DNA from: a bacterium UBP11_UBA4055
GTDB lineage: Bacteria > UBA4055
Length of the DNA: 10,968 nucleotides
Direction: 5' to 3'
Assembly (NCBI GenBank): GCA_002382735.1
Contig: DFZN01000036.1
Location: forward strand, 56,094 to 67,061
Shown: positions 7,269-10,968 of the stretch, piece by piece
How the letters are laid out: each line of letters begins with the position of its first letter
Position numbering within the stretch: position 1 is the first letter of the stretch
Program-made: the position numbers and the translations under genes
The notes under the pieces: generated by a model
The model's database searches: none
The model's input: the letters and a program-made list of their open reading frames with translations, nothing else
Told to the model about the DNA's origin: nothing

Positions 7269-7694
7269 ATGTTTAGAGATGTTATTTTGATATTGTCTTT
7301 GATGTTATTTACTTTCCTTTATGCGGAAAAATACGCGATCATTTACACCGAACTGCAGGAAAACAGCTCGTCGAAAGTAATGGAAGCCGCTTGGAAAACA
7401 ACTTTTCTGAAATGGGAAGAGTTATATCGCAAAGACAACTATAAACTAGAAAACATATATGTATTATATTCCGACGGTATAGACTACAGCAGCACCATAT
7501 ATGGAATAAACCTCGACCTGAGATATTCACCCCATCAGTACGGAATTGACTATATCTGCTACAAGAAAACTCCCGCCAGTAAAGATAATATAGAAACGCT
7601 TACTGAGATCTTAAAAGATAAACTTAAATCTGAAGATGAGCTCAATATTTTCAAATATGATCCCGATACTAGCAAACTTATTGAATCAAAATGA
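7269..7694 (+). CDS. Exported protein resembling the N-terminal half of a C13/caspase-fold peptidase
   Basis: 141 residues. Residues 1-19 (MFRDVILILSLMLFTFLYA) are a typical signal peptide. The mature part starts EKYAIIYTE and contains WKTTFLKWEELY, then LENIYVLYSDGID, and near the end ASKDNIETLTEILKDKLKSEDELNIFKYD (residues 103-131, split by me from one run). This order resembles the first half of clan CD peptidases (legumain C13/caspase-like: first strand, helix, 'NIyvLysDG' strand, helix, 'DeLfif' strand). In those enzymes the strand is followed by the His-Gly box and later the Cys; here Asp-Pro-Asp and a stop follow, so neither catalytic residue exists. GGAG lies seven bases before the ATG. 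The stop overlaps the next ATG (ATGA), implying coupled translation. It may be a pseudo-enzyme or a remnant kept as part of an operon; the fold assignment is by pattern only. Confidence 0.6.
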   Translation: MFRDVILILSLMLFTFLYAEKYAIIYTELQENSSSKVMEAAWKTTFLKWEELYRKDNYKLENIYVLYSDGIDYSSTIYGINLDLRYSPHQYGIDYICYKKTPASKDNIETLTEILKDKLKSEDELNIFKYDPDTSKLIESK

Positions 7695-9142
7695 AAAAAC
7701 TTATATTTATACTTCTTATTTACGCTTCACTTACTGCTCAAACAGATTGGAGCACTCCGCGAACCGTATCCGGAGTTTACTCATGCAGCGAATCCGCCAT
7801 AGCTATAGATAACAATGGTGTCCTGTCCGCCGTATGGTGTAAGAAAACCGATATCGGAGCAGATTATTACGGTTCCGTATATTTCTCACAATCTTTTAAC
7901 GGCGGACTTTCCTGGACAGCGGAACAAAACATCACTCCAGATTACTTCATTGACCCGATCTGGGAAATAAGAGCAGTCACTGATTCAGACAACAATATTC
8001 ACATCATTTATTGTAAGGGTTTAGCTATGGATAAGCTTGTATATAAAAAATATGACGGAGTAAGTTGGTCTGATGACTATGTAATAAACTTCGGATTAGA
8101 TACGAATTTGCGTTTTGATATCGACAGCACAGATAGGTTGTTTGCTACATGGTCATTATCAAGAACAACATATTATATGGACCATGATGCCAATATCGAT
8201 TCAATAAATTGGTCTACTCCTCAAATTATACATCCGTCCATTGACTACACAATAAAAGATTTCGCATTCGACAGATCAAATAATATCCATGCTATTCTCA
8301 AAATATACACAGATGATAGTTTATTTTACGGCCCATTCACTGCGATTTTTAACAAACAAAATGACCAATGGCAGGATTTCGAAGAAATCTCCAATTATCA
8401 GGAAAGTAATATCGGTTGTGCCCTTGCTATCTCAAATCAAGATACAATTTATGCAAATATATCAGTTGGACCTTACATAGATGAAAATATTGATCTATGT
8501 TTAAAAAAAAACATGGATGATTCATTATGGACTACACCAGTAGAAACAGGTGCAACAAATAATTGGTGGAATAGAAAGATGTTTATTGATTCAAAAAATA
8601 TCATTCATATTTTTGAGATTAATGAAGAAAGTAGCATTTACAGTTTGAATCATACTTACGGCAAAGGAACCTCATGGCAGAATGAAACTATCTTTTCTGA
8701 TTCAGATTATTTTATTTTCTGGTTCGATGTAAAAAGAAAAGTCTTTGAATCTTACGATCAATATTATGTTTTATACTGCCTAAGCAGAGGCGTTGACGGT
8801 GTTTCTTACAGCAGGATCAACTTTCAGACTAAGCAAGTATCAACAGGAATAGAAAACAGCGATGACGTATTGATAAATAATTATAAGATAGAACAGAATT
8901 ATCCTAATCCTTTTAATTCTTCAACAAACATCAGCTATTCTCTTCAAGCAAACTGCGAAGTTAAAATAAGTATTTATAACACTAAAGGCGAATTTGTTCA
9001 AAATTTAGTAAATGAAAGACAAGAGAAAGGTAAGCATTCAATTATTTTTGATGCAAGTACTTTTAAGAGCGGTGTTTATTATTACAGATTAAGCACAAAT
9101 GGCATGAACGACGAAACAAAGAAAATGTTGTATTTAAGATAA
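7691..9142 (+). CDS. Secreted beta-propeller protein with type IX sorting domain
   Basis: 483 residues. A signal peptide covers about residues 1-16 (MKKLIFILLIYASLTA). The middle has one clear BNR/Asp-box, SFNGGLSW at 68-75, and six spaced strand-turn units of the kind D-x-x-N-x-I-H followed by a hydrophobic strand (for example DNNGVLSAVW, DSDNNIHIIY, DSTDRLFATW, DRSNNIHAIL, DSKNIIHIFE), with WSTP-like strands between. This points to a six-bladed propeller of sialidase-like shape, though enzyme residues are not evident. The last 85 residues or so are a type A sorting domain: NYPNPFN at 403-409, VKISIYNTKGEFV, and SGVYYYRL near the end. It should cross the outer membrane by type IX secretion and be attached to the surface or released. 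Codons are much more AT-rich than in mutAB. It is coupled to the preceding gene by a four-base overlap. Confidence 0.85.
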   Translation: MKKLIFILLIYASLTAQTDWSTPRTVSGVYSCSESAIAIDNNGVLSAVWCKKTDIGADYYGSVYFSQSFNGGLSWTAEQNITPDYFIDPIWEIRAVTDSDNNIHIIYCKGLAMDKLVYKKYDGVSWSDDYVINFGLDTNLRFDIDSTDRLFATWSLSRTTYYMDHDANIDSINWSTPQIIHPSIDYTIKDFAFDRSNNIHAILKIYTDDSLFYGPFTAIFNKQNDQWQDFEEISNYQESNIGCALAISNQDTIYANISVGPYIDENIDLCLKKNMDDSLWTTPVETGATNNWWNRKMFIDSKNIIHIFEINEESSIYSLNHTYGKGTSWQNETIFSDSDYFIFWFDVKRKVFESYDQYYVLYCLSRGVDGVSYSRINFQTKQVSTGIENSDDVLINNYKIEQNYPNPFNSSTNISYSLQANCEVKISIYNTKGEFVQNLVNERQEKGKHSIIFDASTFKSGVYYYRLSTNGMNDETKKMLYLR

Positions 9143-9196
9143 TTGCACCAGAGCAACCGTAACTAAGGTCTTTAATGAAATAAACAAGCCACTGAC

Positions 9197-9229
9197 GGAC
9201 AAATATAAGTTGACATTTTAGATTTGTCC
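9197..9229. repeat. Inverted repeat, probable operator
   Basis: GGACAAATATAA (9197-9208) is matched by TTAGATTTGTCC (9218-9229), whose complement is GGACAAATCTAA: 11 of 12 positions pair, the outer eight perfectly. The nine-base centre contains most of the -35 box. Arm centres are about 21 bases apart, two helical turns, which suits a dimeric regulator binding one face. Because it lies upstream of the expected transcription start it should act as DNA rather than as an RNA hairpin of this gene. Confidence 0.6.
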
Positions 9230-9238
9230 TATTATATT
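9210..9238 (+). promoter_or_regulatory. Strong sigma70-type promoter of the DUF4143 ATPase gene
   Basis: A consensus -35 box TTGACA (9210-9215), a 17-base spacer and TATATT (9233-9238). Transcription would begin about 9245, giving a short leader of roughly 24 bases with GGGAG in it. It is the best promoter in the window. The flanking inverted repeat would place a bound regulator directly over the -35 element. Confidence 0.75.
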
Positions 9239-9268
9239 ACTTCTGAAGAATAATTCGGGAGATATGAT

Positions 9269-10438
9269 ATGTACATTAAACGAAATGTCGAAAAAAAGCT
9301 TTTGAAGTTTGCAAAGCAGTATCCTGTTGTCACAATAACCGGACCGAGACAATCAGGTAAAACGACCCTTTGTCAGCATGTTTTCCCGGGAAAGAAGTAT
9401 GTTTCATTAGAAGATCTTGATAACCGGAATTACGCATTGAACGATCCGAGAGGATTTTTGTCGGAATATTCAAACGGCGTAATTATCGATGAAGTTCAGA
9501 AAGCACCCGACCTTCTTTCGTATATTCAGGGTGTTGTTGATAAGAATAAGATTAAAGGAGAATTCATTCTGACGGGAAGCTCACAGTTCGAATTATCCCG
9601 CACAATTTCACAGTCTCTTGCAGGCAGAACGGCATTATTGAAACTGTTTCCCTTTTCATATCTCGAACTGTTTGACTCTTCAGAATATTCCGCGCAATGG
9701 ATAAACAGAATTCTGTATAAAGGATTCTATCCGAGGATACACAGCGACAACCTTGATGCATTTGAAGCAATGTCAGCTTATATCGAAACCTATGTTGAAA
9801 GAGATGTCAGGCAGTTGTATGAAGTAAAAGACCTTAATCTTTTCAGTACTTTTTTAAAACTTTTAGCCTCAAGAACGGGACAGCTTCTTAATTATTCGAA
9901 TATCGCGGACGACTGCGGTGTTACTATACCCACAATAAAGAACTGGGTCTCGATCCTTGAGCAGAGTTATATAATATTTCTTCTGCAGCCGTATCACAGC
10001 AATATAAAAAAAAGACTGATAAAAACCCCAAAAGTCTATTTTTACGATGTTGGTCTGTGCGCTTACCTTAACGGCGTAAAGCGCGAGGAGCATATCGGAG
10101 CATTACCCGTTAGAGGTTCTCTCTTTGAAAATTTTGTTATTGCCGAAATTTTAAAAATGAATGCCCATAACAGCTTCGGAGACGAATTTTATTTCTTCAG
10201 GGATAAAACTAAAAAAGAAGTCGATCTGCTTATAAATAAGGGCCTTGAGATCAGGCCTGTCGAGATCAAATCGGCTCTTACATATAATTCTGACTTTATC
10301 AGGAACCTGAAATATCTGGCTGAGCTGATGAAGTCAGACTCTATCGGTGATGTAATATACGGCGGTGAAACTCAACGAAGATCAGATCACACAGTTTTCA
10401 ATTATTTTGATTTTTTTAAAGAATATATCAGCGGATAA
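9269..10438 (+). CDS. AAA_14/DUF4143 family ATP-binding protein
   Basis: 389 residues, normal length for this very widespread but poorly understood family. The N-terminal AAA domain has Walker A GPRQSGKTT (25-33), Walker B GVIIDEVQKAP with Asp74-Glu75, and the sensor-like strand FILTGSSQFEL. The middle contains the FPFSYLEL and YVERDVRQLYEV segments usual in the family, and a winged-helix-like stretch NIADDCGVTIPTIKNWV. The C-terminal DUF4143 part is a restriction-endonuclease-like fold with KKEVDLLI (Asp319) and VEIKSA (Glu332, Lys334), a possible PD-(D/E)xK site. Cellular role is not established; links to toxin systems and mobile regions have been suggested for some members. It has its own promoter and is intact. 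Base composition lies between the AT-rich pair upstream and the mut genes. Confidence 0.93.
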   Translation: MYIKRNVEKKLLKFAKQYPVVTITGPRQSGKTTLCQHVFPGKKYVSLEDLDNRNYALNDPRGFLSEYSNGVIIDEVQKAPDLLSYIQGVVDKNKIKGEFILTGSSQFELSRTISQSLAGRTALLKLFPFSYLELFDSSEYSAQWINRILYKGFYPRIHSDNLDAFEAMSAYIETYVERDVRQLYEVKDLNLFSTFLKLLASRTGQLLNYSNIADDCGVTIPTIKNWVSILEQSYIIFLLQPYHSNIKKRLIKTPKVYFYDVGLCAYLNGVKREEHIGALPVRGSLFENFVIAEILKMNAHNSFGDEFYFFRDKTKKEVDLLINKGLEIRPVEIKSALTYNSDFIRNLKYLAELMKSDSIGDVIYGGETQRRSDHTVFNYFDFFKEYISG

Positions 10439-10447
10439 TGAAAAGTA

Positions 10448-10476
10448 TCGATTAATTCGGCCTTTTTCTTTATATT
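10448..10476 (+). promoter_or_regulatory. Weak candidate promoter of the second ABC gene
   Basis: TATATT (10471-10476) with a poor -35 match TCGATT (10448-10453) 17 bases upstream, in the 67-base gap before the ABC gene. No terminator is visible after the DUF4143 gene, so read-through from its strong promoter is equally possible. Confidence 0.25.
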
Positions 10477-10505
10477 TCAGTCTTAATTGAGGGAGCAGAA
10501 GTTAA

Positions 10506-10968
10506 ATGTTCAATTATTTCAAATGGTTCTGGAGATTCTGGGGACAGGCTAAAGGGAAGCTTGCGGCGGTCCTGTTTGTGAGCGCTCTGTCTATATTCGC
10601 CAAGACCGCATTTCCCGTATTTCTTAAATATATCATAGATATGTTCGAGACAGATTACGACCCGACAAAACTTCACCATCTGATATTCCTTTATCTTCTG
10701 GCTGCGTTCTTTCACGAATTCATCTCGGTCGCGCTTCCGAATTTCAGGGCATTTATGAACCTTCTGTTCACAGTCATGATCAGAAATGAATATTTTAAAA
10801 GCTTTACGAAAAAGAATCTGCATTTCTTTAAAAAGTTCAGGACGGGCGACCTTCTCACAAGGCTGACTGACGACATTGACGGTGCGTGGGACAGAATTTC
10901 CTGGTATTCGTGTTCGGGTGTAATGAGGCCTATCGAAGCAATACTGATCCTCGCTTTCACTTTAAGCG
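10506..10968 (+). CDS. ABC exporter half-transporter, 5' part (runs off the window)
   Basis: The first 154 residues of a B-family ABC exporter, open to the right edge. It starts MFNYFKWFWRFWGQ, with membrane helix 1 at about 19-45 and helix 2 at about 57-78, then the characteristic segment FFKKFRTGDLLTRLTDDIDG (107-126), which matches the coupling region of exporters and parallels FFDKQGTGRLISRIESD in the gene at 5424. GAGGGAG (10489-10495) lies ten bases before the ATG. The ATPase domain is outside the window, so it is unknown whether its ATP site is intact. It is distinct in sequence from the other half-transporter and could be its heterodimer partner. Confidence 0.88.
   Translation, partial: MFNYFKWFWRFWGQAKGKLAAVLFVSALSIFAKTAFPVFLKYIIDMFETDYDPTKLHHLIFLYLLAAFFHEFISVALPNFRAFMNLLFTVMIRNEYFKSFTKKNLHFFKKFRTGDLLTRLTDDIDGAWDRISWYSCSGVMRPIEAILILAFTLS

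Larger units (their letters stand above)
9143..9268 (+). other. Intergenic region with operator-like repeat and promoter
   Basis: These 126 bases hold the control region of the DUF4143 gene: inverted repeat, promoter and the ribosome site GGGAG (9257-9261, seven bases before the ATG). No convincing hairpin plus T run ends the preceding gene; the only weak hairpin (TTGC/GCAA near 9143-9157) lacks a T tract. Confidence 0.6.

Noticed and set aside
7264..7290. Alternative ATG five bases before the chosen start of the C13-like gene
   Set aside because: Out of frame, stops after eight codons, and is only two bases from the ribosome site.
10439..10470. Terminator after the DUF4143 gene (CGATTAATTCGG followed by a T-rich run)
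   Set aside because: The stem would be only about three pairs, too weak for intrinsic termination.
10470..10823. A 117-residue minus-strand frame at the right edge
   Set aside because: It opposes the plus-strand ABC exporter start, which has conserved membrane and coupling segments and a ribosome site.
1..10968. CRISPR arrays, tRNA or rRNA genes, transposases, integrases, long direct repeats
   Set aside because: None found on reading through; no regularly spaced repeats, cloverleaf-like segments or recombinase motifs were recognised.

Overview
The window looks like a chromosome fragment from an uncultured bacterium of the FCB group (Fibrobacterota / Bacteroidota / Cloacimonadota / Marinimicrobia / Delongbacteria-like). 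Three things suggest this: a secreted protein ending in a type A C-terminal sorting domain (motif NYPNPFN) as used by type IX secretion, a two-subunit B12-dependent methylmalonyl-CoA mutase, and moderate GC with strong Shine-Dalgarno sites. The phylum cannot be fixed from this sequence alone.

Left edge, bases 1-1090, minus strand: a small defence/toxin graveyard. A complete hicB-hicA toxin-antitoxin pair (antitoxin first, ATGA overlap) has its own promoter and ribosome site. Upstream lie two broken genes. One is a caspase-like peptidase piece that keeps the catalytic His and Cys boxes but has no start, and whose Cys box runs straight into what looks like the last residues of a formylglycine-generating-enzyme (FGE/C-type lectin) domain. 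The other is a RelE/ParE-like toxin cut off at the same point where the caspase piece begins.

Bases 1090-5418, plus strand: an intergenic region with a likely promoter, then mutA and mutB, the small and large subunits of methylmalonyl-CoA mutase, ending in a strong intrinsic terminator. The pair interconverts succinyl-CoA and methylmalonyl-CoA in propionate metabolism. MutA carries an unexpected CxCxCxC cluster.

Bases 5424-7193: a complete ABC exporter half-transporter (membrane domain plus ATPase). A second, different half-transporter begins at 10506 and runs off the window. The two may be partners of one heterodimeric exporter separated by about 3.3 kb.

Between them lie three genes. Two AT-rich, translationally coupled genes encode exported proteins: a short protein resembling the first half of a C13/caspase-fold peptidase but ending before the catalytic His, and a predicted six-bladed beta-propeller with a sorting tail. 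A separate transcription unit follows, encoding an AAA_14/DUF4143 ATPase with an excellent sigma70-type promoter whose -35 box sits in the middle of a near-perfect inverted repeat, probably an operator.

No tRNA, rRNA, CRISPR array, transposase or integrase was seen. The most interesting leads are the two independent, incomplete caspase-fold (clan CD) genes, the possible diversity-generating-retroelement-type tail on the first, and the coupled secreted pair at 7269-9142.
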